A stretch of DNA of 49,616 nt from Nitrospinota bacterium (GTDB lineage: Bacteria; 2-12-FULL-45-22; JACOWJ01), in assembly GCA_016176845.1 (NCBI GenBank), contig JACOWJ010000026.1, positions 1 to 49,616 on the forward strand, given 5' to 3'. The notes beneath the pieces were generated by a model. The model was not told where the DNA came from. It did no database searches and saw nothing but the letters and a program-made list of their open reading frames with translations. This document shows positions 1 to 7,692 of the stretch, in pieces (the first letter of the stretch is position 1; every line of letters begins with the position of its first letter). The position numbers and the translations under genes are program-made.

Positions 1-65
1 ATCTCCATGACCGCCCCGGGGAGGAGCGGAGTGGGCCCGGGAGCCAACAGGTATTTCTTCTTCAC
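1..65 (-). CDS. Class-V aminotransferase, N-terminal fragment
   Basis: Only the first 21 codons are in the window; the gene runs off the left edge. It reads from a GTG at 65 and begins MKKKYLLAPGPTP. The motif YLLAPGPTP near the N-terminus is typical of the PLP-dependent serine-pyruvate/alanine-glyoxylate (class V) aminotransferases, which act in the cytoplasm in serine, glycine and glyoxylate metabolism. A GGAGG ribosome-binding site lies at 71-75, 5-6 nt before the GTG, and supports the start. The substrate cannot be told from this piece. A promoter-like sequence and an intrinsic terminator lie upstream. Confidence 0.7.
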   Translation of the reverse strand, partial: MKKKYLLAPGPTPLLPGAVME

Positions 66-154
66 GGGAGCCTCCTTGTTTCGATCCTTATGTTCATGGA
101 TAGGTCTCTGCGACCCCACCCCCATGCAGTTCACGATGGATTATTGGATCCTTC

Positions 155-183
155 AATAAAAAACGAGGCCTTCTTCGCCTCGT
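155..183 (-). terminator. Intrinsic terminator (minus strand)
   Basis: On the minus strand ACGAGGC (183-177) pairs perfectly with GCCTCGT (169-163) around a short loop, followed directly by TTTTTTATT. It lies 130 nt after the NusG-like gene, which it could terminate. It also lies between the promoter-like site at 252-280 and the aminotransferase start at 65, so it could attenuate that gene instead. Confidence 0.85.
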
Positions 184-251
184 CCTTCCTGAATCTCTTG
201 CCTCCAAAAGTCGCTGAAAAGAAGCCCTATTTCCACAAAAAGCTGGCCATT

Positions 252-280
252 AACCTACCAAAAAGAGGACCCTTTGTCAA
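252..280 (-). promoter_or_regulatory. Putative sigma70 promoter for the aminotransferase
   Basis: Minus strand: TTGACA at 280-275, 17-nt spacer, TAGGTT at 257-252. The -35 is perfect, the -10 weak. Transcripts would have a leader of about 180 nt that passes through the terminator at 155-183. Confidence 0.4.
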
Positions 281-311
281 GGCAAAACCCTTCCAATCGC
301 GACGCCAACGA

Positions 312-869
312 TTAGCACCGTTCCAGCCGGCCGGGGTCGATCCGGATAGCCACGCTCCTCTGCAGAAGCTCGAAGGTGACCACGAACAGCGAACGCCGGC
401 GATCGATCTCCACCAGTAACCCCTCGATCCCCTCGAGCGGACCATCCTTGACGCGGACCCGCTCCCCCACCTTCGGATTGGGGAAGGGGCAGAGCGGCTC
501 CTCAGACATCACCATCCGTTGGACGGACAGGATCTCCTCGTCGGGGACGACCGCCAGCCGATCCCACGATTCTCCCAACAGTCGCACCGTCCCGGGGATT
601 CGAAGGACCTCGAAGTAAGATGCTTTATCGATCGGGCCGCGCAGGAATAGATAGCCGGGGAAGAGGGGCACCTGGATCTTAAGGCGCTTGCCCCGTCTTT
701 GCCTCCAGATATCGGCCTGGGGGAGGAAAAGGTCGAAGGCCTTGCGGCTCAATGCAGTGTAGACCTGTTGCTCGCAATGGCTTCGGGTATACAGGACGTG
801 CCAAGAAAGGAACCCCTTGGATAAAAAAGCGGGATCCGGCCCCATCTGGGGCGCTCTCGATTCCAGCAT
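312..869 (-). CDS. NusG-like specialised antiterminator (UpxY/RfaH type)
   Basis: A 185-aa paralogue of NusG; the housekeeping nusG is at 39134-39664. Residues about 22-118 form an NGN domain (WHVLYTRSHCEQQV, then VPLFPGYLFLRG, the family's FPGY signature). Residues about 130-185 form a KOW domain (VGERVRVKDGPLEGIEG). Proteins of this size and type bind paused RNA polymerase and allow transcription through long, poorly translated operons, commonly exopolysaccharide clusters. No polysaccharide genes are in view, so its target operon is unknown. An AGAGGG site precedes the ATG. A sigma54-like site lies 48-63 nt upstream. It runs toward a terminator at 155-183. Confidence 0.85.
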   Translation of the reverse strand: MLESRAPQMGPDPAFLSKGFLSWHVLYTRSHCEQQVYTALSRKAFDLFLPQADIWRQRRGKRLKIQVPLFPGYLFLRGPIDKASYFEVLRIPGTVRLLGESWDRLAVVPDEEILSVQRMVMSEEPLCPFPNPKVGERVRVKDGPLEGIEGLLVEIDRRRSLFVVTFELLQRSVAIRIDPGRLERC

Positions 870-917
870 AATTCATTACCCTCTCGTCATGGTTGTCGGA
901 TATTTTCCTCCGAAAGA

Positions 918-933
918 AGCAAAAACTATGCCG
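918..933 (-). promoter_or_regulatory. Putative sigma54 (-24/-12) promoter
   Basis: Minus strand CGGCATAGTTTTTGCT has the invariant GG (932-931) and GC (920-919) separated by exactly 10 nt and resembles TGGCAC-N5-TTGCT. A small hairpin (TCGGA/TCCGA) follows before the NusG-like gene. RfaH-like genes under sigma54 control are plausible, but this rests on one motif match. Confidence 0.4.
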
Positions 934-1001
934 AATTTCCATTCTCAGGGCGAGATCATCGGGCGGTCATCCAATGAATCTCTCAATGGTTATCCTGATC
1001 T

Positions 1002-1523
1002 TTATTGAATATTCCATCCTCTACCCGGTCTGTCTTTCTCTCTTCCGCGGTTCGCTGCTCGCTGACGGATCACGAAGGTACCGGCAAGCTTGTCGTGCCA
1101 GCCCTGTCGGCGATCGTCAATGAGGACCCACAGGAAACCCAGCCCCAGCGGGAGGGCCGAAAGCAGGTACCCCATGGTTCGCCCAAAGGCTTGCAGACTA
1201 CTTACCTTATCCTCCTTGACCCCGACCACCCGGATGCCCAGCAGGAGCTTCCCCAGCGTCTGGCCTTGAGCGCTGGTCAAATAAGTAAAATAGCCCAGGT
1301 GGATCCCGAGCAAGAACAGGAGGAGAGGCAATATGAACAGGGAGAGCTTGGTCAAGAGGAGCTCCAGCTGGTGAGGGTCATCCCAGGAGAACTCGGGACC
1401 CAGGAGGGTCCAGAAGGAGAGGGAGATGAAGGCAAGATCGAGTAGCCCAAGGAAGCATTGATCGATCAAGCAGGCCAGGCAGCGTCGCCCCCAGCCAGCC
1501 CGCCTTTGCTCAAACCCCTCCAT
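1002..1523 (-). CDS. RDD-family integral membrane protein
   Basis: 173 aa. The RDD family signature is visible: an N-terminal R-R-x(3)-ACLID helix (residues about 11-35), a second hydrophobic stretch (about 58-85), the motif GQTLGKLLLGIRVVG (about 87-101) and a third segment (about 117-137) followed by DDRRQGWHDKLAGT. RDD proteins are small inner-membrane proteins; most have no proven role, and some are proposed ion or solute transporters. The start ATG lies 2 nt after the stop of the acidic zinc-ribbon gene, so the two are probably cotranscribed and may work together. Confidence 0.8.
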   Translation of the reverse strand: MEGFEQRRAGWGRRCLACLIDQCFLGLLDLAFISLSFWTLLGPEFSWDDPHQLELLLTKLSLFILPLLLFLLGIHLGYFTYLTSAQGQTLGKLLLGIRVVGVKEDKVSSLQAFGRTMGYLLSALPLGLGFLWVLIDDRRQGWHDKLAGTFVIRQRAANRGREKDRPGRGWNIQ

Positions 1524-1525
1524 CG

Positions 1526-2203
1526 TTACCTCCCCTCTTTCTTCCCCGGGTCTTGCTCCTCTTCCTCATCTTCCCAGGAGAGCTCGATCTCCTCGAGATC
1601 GAGGAGATCTGAGGCGTCCTCCGTTTCCTCGTCCATCTCCATTAGCGGCCCCTTTTCCTCTGGCTCGCCCCCCACCAGCTCGATCTCCTCCAAGTCGAGG
1701 TCGATCTCCAGGGGGGACCCCTTTATGGGCGGAGACCCTCCTGGCGGTTCCTCTTTCTGGGTCCCCTCTCCCGCTTCCTCCACCAGGGCGATCTCCTCCA
1801 GCTCCATGGCAACCTCTTCCCCTCTGTCTTGGAGAGCCAGGGTGACCTCCTCCTCCTCTTGAAAGTCGATCTCCCCAAGATCCAGCTGGATTCCCTCCAA
1901 CTCCGCCTCCGGGATGACCGACGACAAAGCATCCTGGGAGAAGGTCGGTTCCTCGTCTTCCTCTTCGATCATCTCGATACCGTGGGGCAGACCCTCCTCC
2001 AGGTCGGTCAGATCTTCGATCGATGGGACCGGTCGGGGCTCTCCTTGCTCCATGGCCTGCTGCATTGAGGAATAAATGTTCAGGGTTCCGGGCTTGATCC
2101 CCCAAAGGTTATGCTCCGCCTTGAAGGCCACCAGGTCCCTCCCGCACTTTTTGCACCTTTCCAGGTAATTAAAGCTCACGTAGCCGCACTTGGGACATTT
2201 CAT
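1526..2203 (-). CDS. Zinc-ribbon protein with long acidic tail, unknown function
   Basis: 225 aa. The N-terminus holds a short zinc ribbon with Cys3, Cys6, Cys17 and Cys20 (CPKC...CKKC). After residue about 65 the protein is dominated by Glu and Asp with repeated leucine-acidic patches such as DLEEIEL and DLGEIDF, and little predicted structure. A GGGGAGGAGC site precedes the ATG at 2203. It sits just upstream of the RDD membrane protein. I do not recognise a named family. The recurrent L-D-L-E-E-I-E-L segments suggest short docking repeats on a charged linker, possibly tethering a partner at the membrane, but that is inference. Confidence 0.7.
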   Translation of the reverse strand: MKCPKCGYVSFNYLERCKKCGRDLVAFKAEHNLWGIKPGTLNIYSSMQQAMEQGEPRPVPSIEDLTDLEEGLPHGIEMIEEEDEEPTFSQDALSSVIPEAELEGIQLDLGEIDFQEEEEVTLALQDRGEEVAMELEEIALVEEAGEGTQKEEPPGGSPPIKGSPLEIDLDLEEIELVGGEPEEKGPLMEMDEETEDASDLLDLEEIELSWEDEEEEQDPGKKEGR

Positions 2204-2260
2204 GCTGCCAGGCTCCTCCCCTCATCACGGGGGTCTTATTCCTTGAGCTCTTTAATCTTC

Positions 2261-3058
2261 TCACTCTACGGTGATCTTGGCGTCTTCGATGATCACGTTA
2301 TATAAGTACCCCGCGCCAAAATCTTTATCCTTCCTGAGGGTACCCTGGACCAAGATCGTATCCCCGGCTGTAGCGGCCTGATCTGTGGTCACCGTAAGAT
2401 CGTTGGCCCCCGAAGTCCCGGTACCATCCTGGAGGTGAACCCAATTCTTTCCCATAATTTCGCTGGAGAATTTCACCACCTTGCCACGCACTGCGATCGT
2501 CTTCCCATTCAGTTGATCCTTGTTCGAAAACAGCTCCTCCACGGTGTATCCGTCCTTAGCTTTTGAAATAGAGCCGGCCTTCGGAGCTTCACCCGCCGCT
2601 TTGCCCGTCGGGGCTCCCGCACCAGGATGGCCAGGAGGCATGGCCGATGAATCCATGGTCAAGCCATGAGGCATATCGGGACTTCCTGCCAAATGGAGCT
2701 CCGAAACGAAAAGGATCGATTCAAAGGTGCGGTTTAGCGTCCTGCTGTGATAGTTGGGCATCGGCATGCCCCCCCGAAACTCCACCTTGTCGCCGACGAC
2801 GACCTTCATCCGGGGTCCAACCGCCCAAATCTTCTTGCCGCCCTCGTCGATTTCAACATACGTGTATATGCCTCCATCCATCGTCGTCAAAACCGTTCCT
2901 GAATGGGTTTCACCGGAAGGGGCGCTTCCATGCCCCTGTATTTGTGACGTGGGGGTAGATGGAGCTTCCGGCATATTTGCGGCAGGCTTATCCTGACAGC
3001 CTCCCGTCATAAAAAAAGCAACCGCCGCGAGCGAAACCACGACCAATTTCCTCTTCAT
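2261..3058 (-). CDS. Lipoprotein with two OB-fold-like domains
   Basis: 265 aa from the ATG at 3058, chosen over an upstream in-frame ATG because GGAGG lies 5 nt before it. Residues 1-20 are a lipoprotein signal peptide ending in MTGG-Cys21, so the protein is probably membrane-anchored on the periplasmic side. A first module at about 40-112 (SGTVLTTMDGGIYTYVEID...GGMPMPNYHSRTLNR) resembles small secreted proteins seen near cytochromes in deltaproteobacteria. After a Pro/Ala/Gly linker, a second module at about 170-265 (GKTIAVRGKVVKFS...WVHLQDGTG) has the strand pattern of an OB fold. A ligand or partner cannot be named. Confidence 0.75.
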   Translation of the reverse strand: MKRKLVVVSLAAVAFFMTGGCQDKPAANMPEAPSTPTSQIQGHGSAPSGETHSGTVLTTMDGGIYTYVEIDEGGKKIWAVGPRMKVVVGDKVEFRGGMPMPNYHSRTLNRTFESILFVSELHLAGSPDMPHGLTMDSSAMPPGHPGAGAPTGKAAGEAPKAGSISKAKDGYTVEELFSNKDQLNGKTIAVRGKVVKFSSEIMGKNWVHLQDGTGTSGANDLTVTTDQAATAGDTILVQGTLRKDKDFGAGYLYNVIIEDAKITVE

Positions 3059-3175
3059 CGATTCCTCCGACCGATATCGTTGCAATAGTCCATAAAAATC
3101 GGCACCGTATCATCTCCTCCTGCCCTTTCGGAAGGCCTCGTCGATGCCTGTCTCCCCCGTAAGGGCGCTACGCCT

Positions 3176-3230
3176 GGCACCTGCCCCTTGGTCAGGGCTG
3201 GGTAAGCTTGCCCTAACAGACGCAGGTGCC
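3176..3230 (-). other. Long hairpin in the 5' leader of the lipoprotein gene
   Basis: GGCACCTGC (3176-3184) pairs perfectly with GCAGGTGCC (3222-3230). Inside it, TCAGGGC (3192-3198) pairs with GCCCTAA (3210-3216), with one mismatch or wobble. It lies about 120-170 nt before the lipoprotein start and just after a promoter-like site. It could be a structured leader or a dispersed palindrome; it matches no riboswitch consensus that I know. Confidence 0.6.
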
Positions 3231-3237
3231 CCAAATG

Positions 3238-3268
3238 GTTATAAATTTATCTTATCCCAAGGGGTCAA
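3238..3268 (-). promoter_or_regulatory. Weak sigma70-like promoter for the lipoprotein gene
   Basis: Minus strand TTGACC at 3268-3263 and TATAAC at 3243-3238. The 19-nt spacer is longer than ideal. The predicted start of transcription (about 3231) falls at the base of the hairpin at 3176-3230, which gives the site some contextual support. Confidence 0.3.
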
Positions 3269-3313
3269 AAAGGGCAAGCTCCTCGTCCTCCTCCTCATGG
3301 TCGCCTCGAACTT

Positions 3314-3382
3314 AGATTGCTTCGCTTCGCTCGCAATGACTTTATCGTGTCATTGCGAGGAGCGCCAGCGACGAAGCAATCT
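3314..3382. repeat. REP-like palindromic element
   Basis: AGATTGCTTCG at 3314-3324 pairs with CGAAGCAATCT at 3372-3382, and CGCAATGAC (3332-3340) with GTCATTGCG (3350-3358); the right arm has about 7 extra bases. The wording (CATTGCGAGGAGCG...CGAAGCAATCTC) is that of a palindrome common in intergenic regions of many bacterial genomes. No transposase is nearby. The rest of the 3059-3644 gap holds only the hairpin leader, a promoter-like site and a possible relic ORF. Confidence 0.75.
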
Positions 3383-3388
3383 CAAAAA

Positions 3389-3523
3389 ATGGAAATTCCT
3401 ACGATCGACTTAGAGGAACACTGGCCTCCGGGGACGGAATGGATGCTGGAGGTGAATGAGAAGGCGATCGACATGGTGGAAAAGGAGCTGCCCGAGGGGA
3501 TGGCGGTGGAGTTGTTCAAATAG
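3389..3523 (+). other. Possible relic ORF, 44 codons
   Basis: An ATG six bases after the REP-like element opens a 44-codon frame ending at TAG. Its product begins MEIPTIDLEEHWPPGTEW and looks more protein-like (mixed acidic and hydrophobic residues, sensible codons) than the surrounding DNA. There is no ribosome-binding site in front. It may be the C-terminal remnant of a gene whose 5' part was lost, or chance. I do not recognise it. Confidence 0.2.
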
Positions 3524-3644
3524 GGCCATATGGGGGAGAGATCCGCTCTCGGATCGGGGAGCCGGAGATCACAATGCGAAAGAGCATCGGCTGCGGCCCG
3601 CTGACCTGGGTTGCGAAATCGAGGGTTCTTGAAGGAAAAGGACC

Positions 3645-4292
3645 TTAGTGGATCAGCTTTCCGAGCCGGCTCCAGCGGATCCCGTGGTCCTCCCCGTTCC
3701 ATGAGAAATAGATGAGAAAGGCCTTCCCCTTGATCTTCCTCTCGTCCAGGAAGCCCCAGAAGCGGCTGTCCATGCTATTGTCCCGGTTGTCTCCCATCAT
3801 GAACAGGTGGCCGGATGGGACCTTGACTGGCCCAAAGTTGTCTCGGGTGGAGGCGGAATCGGGCAGGAATCCTTCATCCCGGTAAATGGCGTAATGCTCC
3901 TTCATGGGCCTCCGGTTGACATAGACCTGTTTGTTCCGGATCTCCACCATATCCCCGGGCAAGCCGACCACGCGTTTGATGAAGTCGCGTTTTTCGTCCT
4001 CGGGATATTTAAAGACGATGATATCCCCCCTTTGGGCCTCCTTGAAATGAATCAGGGTGGTATCCGTGAAGGGAAGCTTCACCCCGTAAATGAATTTGTT
4101 CACCAGGATATGATCCCCACTAACGAGGGTAGGGATCATGGACCCCGAGGGGATCTTGAAGGCTTGGACCACGAAGGTCCGGATGACCAAGGCCAGAATA
4201 ACCGCGTAGATCAAGGCCTCGGCATATTCCCGGACCACGGACTTTCTTTGGACTGATTCCTCTTGGGCGATCTCTAACGCTTTCTCTTCCAT
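3645..4292 (-). CDS. lepB: Signal peptidase I
   Basis: 215 aa, S26 family serine protease of the inner membrane that removes signal peptides from exported proteins. A transmembrane helix spans about residues 23-44 (YAEALIYAVILALVIRTFVV). The catalytic serine is Ser51 in PSGSMIPT, and the catalytic lysine is Lys106 in KRVVGLPGD. The C-terminal MGDNRDNSMDSRFWG box is intact. It starts 6 nt after the lepA stop, so lepA and lepB form a translationally close pair, an arrangement known in many bacteria. No clear terminator follows; only a short GATCCG/CGGATC hairpin at 3540-3555 without a U-run. Confidence 0.95.
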   Translation of the reverse strand: MEEKALEIAQEESVQRKSVVREYAEALIYAVILALVIRTFVVQAFKIPSGSMIPTLVSGDHILVNKFIYGVKLPFTDTTLIHFKEAQRGDIIVFKYPEDEKRDFIKRVVGLPGDMVEIRNKQVYVNRRPMKEHYAIYRDEGFLPDSASTRDNFGPVKVPSGHLFMMGDNRDNSMDSRFWGFLDERKIKGKAFLIYFSWNGEDHGIRWSRLGKLIH

Positions 4293-4298
4293 TCCACC

Positions 4299-6089
4299 TC
4301 AAACCTTCAACAGGGCGAGGAAGGCCTCCTGGGGCAATTGGATCCTTCCCACCTGTTTCATCCGCTTTTTGCCCTCTTTCTGCTTCTCCAGCAGCTTCCG
4401 CTTGCGCGTGATGTCGCCCCCGTAACACTTGGCCGTCACGTTTTTGCGCAGCGCCGCGACCGATTCCCGGGCGATGATTCGCCCCCCGATGGCCGCCTGG
4501 ATCGCCACCTCGAAGAGCTGCCGCGGGATCACCTCGCGCATCTTCTTGACCAACTCCCGGCCCTGGTAGTAAGCCTTGTCCCGGTGGATAATGAGGGAGA
4601 GGGCGTCCACGGGCTCCCCATTCAGCAGGATGTCCAGCTTCACCAGAGGGGCCTGCCGATAGGCCAGGAACTCGTAATCGAAGGATGCATAGCCTCGACT
4701 CACCGTCTTCAGTTTATCATAGAAGTCCAACACGATCTCATTCAATGGCAGCTCATAGGTGAGCAGCACCTTGTCCTTGCCCAGGTATTCCACCCCTTTC
4801 TGGACCCCTCTTCTCTCCTGGGCCAGCTTGAGGATGGCCCCCAGATACTCGTGGGGAGCAATGATGGTGGCGGCGATGAATGGTTCCTCGATCGCCTGGA
4901 TCTCTTGGAGTGGGGGAAGGTGGGCCGGATTCTCCACTCGGATCATCTCCCCTTTTTGGTTGATGACCTGATAGACCACCGTGGGGGCCGTGGCGATCAG
5001 GGAGAGGCCGAACTCTCTTTCGAGCCGCTCCTTGATGATATCCATGTGGAGCAGCCCCAGGAAACCGCAGCGGAATCCGAAGCCCAGTGCCGCGGAGGTC
5101 TCGGGCTCATACCGGAAGGAGGAGTCGTTCAACCGCAGCTTCTCCAGGGCCTCCCGCAGGAAATCGTATTGACTGTTCTCCACCGGGTAGAGGCCGCAGA
5201 AGACCATGGGTTTCATCTCTTTATATCCGGGCAAGGGCTTGAGGGCCGGTCGGCCAGACTGCGTGATCGTGTCGCCAACCTTGGTGTCGCTCACCCGCTT
5301 GATCCCCGCGATCAGGTAGCCCGCCTCGCCCACCTGCAACCGATCCACCGGGGCGGGCTTGGGGCGCAGGACGCCCAGCTCATGAACCTCGAACTCCTTG
5401 CCGCTGGACATCAGCTGGATTCGATCCCCCGTTCGGATCTCCCCCTGAAAGACCCGGATCAGCACTACCGCTCCCTGGTAGGAGTCGAACCAGGAGTCGA
5501 AGATGAGGGCCTGGAGGGGCCCTTGAGGATCTCCCTGGGGAGGCGGGACCCGCTCGATTACCCGCTCCAGGATCTCTCGAACCCCGATCCCCTCCTTGGC
5601 GCTGGCTAGCAGGGCCTCGGAGGGATCGATTCCCAGGGCCCCCTCGATTTGGGCCTTGACCTTCTCCACATCGGCCACGGGAAGGTCGATTTTGTTGATG
5701 ACAGGGATGATCGCCAGGTCGTGCTCCAGGGCCAAATAGAAGTTGGCCAGGGTTTGGGCCTCGATGCCCTGGGAGGCATCGATCACCAACAGCACCCCTT
5801 CGCAGGCCGCTAAACTGCGGGAGACCTCGTAAGAGAAATCGACGTGCCCCGGCGTATCGATCAGGTTCAGGAGATACTCCTCCCCCTTCAGGCTACGGTA
5901 ACTCATGCGCACCGATCGCGCCTTGATCGTAATGCCTCGCTCCCGTTCCAACTCCATATCGTCCAGGACCTGCTCGGTCATCTCCCGGGCGGGGATGGTC
6001 TGGGTGATCTCCAGGAAGCGGTCGGCCAGGGTAGATTTTCCATGATCGATATGGGCAATGATCGAAAAATTGCGAATCTTATCTTGCAT
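4299..6089 (-). CDS. lepA: Elongation factor 4 (LepA), ribosome back-translocating GTPase
   Basis: 596 aa, the usual length. The G1 motif AHIDHGKS is at residues 12-19, RGITIKA at about 51-57, DTPGH at 78-82 and NKID at 132-135. The C-terminus ends in the family's basic tail ([20 protein letters not shown]). LepA acts on ribosomes in initiation/elongation quality control, especially under ionic stress. The start lies inside the end of the isomerase gene (11-nt overlap), suggesting translational coupling. A strong product match throughout; no missing motif. Confidence 0.97.
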   Translation of the reverse strand: MQDKIRNFSIIAHIDHGKSTLADRFLEITQTIPAREMTEQVLDDMELERERGITIKARSVRMSYRSLKGEEYLLNLIDTPGHVDFSYEVSRSLAACEGVLLVIDASQGIEAQTLANFYLALEHDLAIIPVINKIDLPVADVEKVKAQIEGALGIDPSEALLASAKEGIGVREILERVIERVPPPQGDPQGPLQALIFDSWFDSYQGAVVLIRVFQGEIRTGDRIQLMSSGKEFEVHELGVLRPKPAPVDRLQVGEAGYLIAGIKRVSDTKVGDTITQSGRPALKPLPGYKEMKPMVFCGLYPVENSQYDFLREALEKLRLNDSSFRYEPETSAALGFGFRCGFLGLLHMDIIKERLEREFGLSLIATAPTVVYQVINQKGEMIRVENPAHLPPLQEIQAIEEPFIAATIIAPHEYLGAILKLAQERRGVQKGVEYLGKDKVLLTYELPLNEIVLDFYDKLKTVSRGYASFDYEFLAYRQAPLVKLDILLNGEPVDALSLIIHRDKAYYQGRELVKKMREVIPRQLFEVAIQAAIGGRIIARESVAALRKNVTAKCYGGDITRKRKLLEKQKEGKKRMKQVGRIQLPQEAFLALLKV

Positions 6090-7152
6090 CCAACCTTGTA
6101 TCCAGCGCTTTCTTCAAAGAATCGATCGAGGCCACGGGTGTGGGGTCCATCCCCTTCGCCAGGGCCAGGTAGTAACTCACGAAATCCCCCAAGTAGAGCA
6201 GGGAGAAGAGGCGGGCTAACCAGCTCCTTCCCTGCGAGGCGATAGAGATCACCTCTCCCCCGCGTTGGGTAGCAATTTGTGCCGTGATCTCCATCCTACG
6301 AACCACGCGGGGATGATCTTCCGCGTCCCGCAGGAAGAGGAAGAGGGCCGATTTCATGATCTCGCCCGCCCCCTCCCAGCCCATGATCTCGTTGTGATTA
6401 AGCTCGGGGAAGCAGTTGTAAACCGCGATATGCTTGCTATTCTCGTTCAGCTGTCCCTTCCAGCGGAGGGCTACGGCCTCGGTGTGATCCTGGCTCCCGC
6501 AAATAAAAGGCAGCCGCCCCTCCAATCGCAAGGCAAGCTGTTTGGCGGGATTCTCCGAAGTGGACGCTCTAGGCCCATAGGCCTGGCCTAGCTCGGCCAG
6601 TAGCCCTTCGGTCTCTTGCAGGGCCTCCCTTTGAGGTGAGATCAGACCTGCCCCTTCCAAGACGATCAGCAAAGGGAAAAAGAGATAACCCAGAGCTGCT
6701 CGCGGCGGAAGCCCCATCGGGATCGAGATCAACGGCAGCCCCCGGGCCTTAACCTCCTCCCCCAGCCTTCCTCCGCCGGTAATGACGACCACCTGACACC
6801 CAGCCTCCTCGGCATCGCGAAAGCTGCTAAGGGTCTCCTCGGTGTTCCCCGAGTAACTGGTGATGAAGGCCAGGGTCCCTCGGCTGACGAATGGGGGGAG
6901 GTGGTAGTTGCGGTTAACCCAGAGGGGAAGTCGAAGGTCCGTCGCGAGATAGTTGCGCAGGAGGTCTCCTCCGATCGCCGATCCTCCCATGCCAGCAACC
7001 ACGATCTGAGACAGCCCTTCTCGCGCAATCCTTAGATTGGCCTCCCGGCCAAGCCTGACCCCCTCCATGCACTGAAGGGGGAAGGAGGCCAGGTGGCCTC
7101 CCATATCGGACCTATCTATTCGCATCAAGGCGGCCAGATCGTCTAGATCCAT
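6079..7152 (-). CDS. Bifunctional phosphoglucose/phosphomannose isomerase-like protein
   Basis: 357 aa from an ATG at 7152. The open frame extends to 7311, but that part overlaps rplQ and AAGGAG lies just before 7155/7152, so the short start is preferred. Two SIS-type sugar-phosphate-binding modules are visible: [11 protein letters not shown] and SYSGNTEET in the first, and the C-terminal part with [14 protein letters not shown] typical of the PGI/PMI family. Such enzymes interconvert fructose 6-phosphate with glucose 6-phosphate and mannose 6-phosphate in the cytoplasm. No other glycolysis gene is near. Its position between rplQ and lepA suggests it is carried along in the superoperon. Confidence 0.85.
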   Translation of the reverse strand: MDLDDLAALMRIDRSDMGGHLASFPLQCMEGVRLGREANLRIAREGLSQIVVAGMGGSAIGGDLLRNYLATDLRLPLWVNRNYHLPPFVSRGTLAFITSYSGNTEETLSSFRDAEEAGCQVVVITGGGRLGEEVKARGLPLISIPMGLPPRAALGYLFFPLLIVLEGAGLISPQREALQETEGLLAELGQAYGPRASTSENPAKQLALRLEGRLPFICGSQDHTEAVALRWKGQLNENSKHIAVYNCFPELNHNEIMGWEGAGEIMKSALFLFLRDAEDHPRVVRRMEITAQIATQRGGEVISIASQGRSWLARLFSLLYLGDFVSYYLALAKGMDPTPVASIDSLKKALDTRLDAR

Positions 7153-7250
7153 CATTCTCCTTATCCCTGGCGTGCGAGGGTCCGCTTTCCGGTAACGAGG
7201 GGGGGCATGCGTTGGGGATCTTGCGAGAAGGTTGCAGACGTTAATCCCTG

Positions 7251-7652
7251 CTAAGCCCTGGCCTTTTCTTTCTTTTTGCCGCCCCGTTGCTCCGCCGGGC
7301 GGTCCACCCATTCGATGAGGGCCAACGGAGCGCTATCGCCGTGGCGGTGTCCCAGTTGGTAAATCCGGGTATACCCTCCATGCCTCTCCGCGTAGCGCTG
7401 GCCGAGGACATCGAACAATTTCCTTACCGCGGGCTCATCCCGGACCACCATGAGGGCCAAACGGCGGGCATGCAAGTCTCCCCGCTTGGCCAAGGTAATC
7501 ATCCTGTCGGCCACGCGCCTCAGTTCCTTGGCCTTGGCCAAAGTGGTAATGATCCCCTCGCTGGTGATCAAGCCCATCAGCATGTTGCCCAACATGGCCT
7601 GTCGGTGACTGGATGTCCTTCCTAGCTTTCTGCCTGCCTTCCTGTGGCGCAT
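7251..7652 (-). CDS. rplQ: 50S ribosomal protein L17
   Basis: 133 aa, somewhat longer than the minimal L17 because of a Lys/Arg-rich tail ([15 protein letters not shown]). It begins [20 protein letters not shown], the family's start. L17 lies near the peptide exit tunnel on the large subunit. It closes the alpha operon behind rpoA with a 40-nt gap, in the order rpsM-rpsK-rpsD-rpoA-rplQ. The next gene starts 98 nt further on. Confidence 0.97.
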   Translation of the reverse strand: MRHRKAGRKLGRTSSHRQAMLGNMLMGLITSEGIITTLAKAKELRRVADRMITLAKRGDLHARRLALMVVRDEPAVRKLFDVLGQRYAERHGGYTRIYQLGHRHGDSAPLALIEWVDRPAEQRGGKKKEKARA

Positions 7653-7692
7653 CTCTTTTCCTTCTTTCCGCGGGTCTATGGAGGGAAGGCCT

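Noticed and set aside
227-250. Leader peptide M-A-S-F-L-W-K before the aminotransferase
   Set aside because: Its ATG would lie upstream of the predicted transcription start, so it would not be in the transcript.
3144-3413. Plus-strand 89-codon ORF
   Set aside because: Runs through the hairpin and the REP-like palindrome; composition not protein-like.
7155-7311. Longer N-terminus for the isomerase
   Set aside because: Overlaps rplQ and precedes a good ribosome site at 7155/7152.
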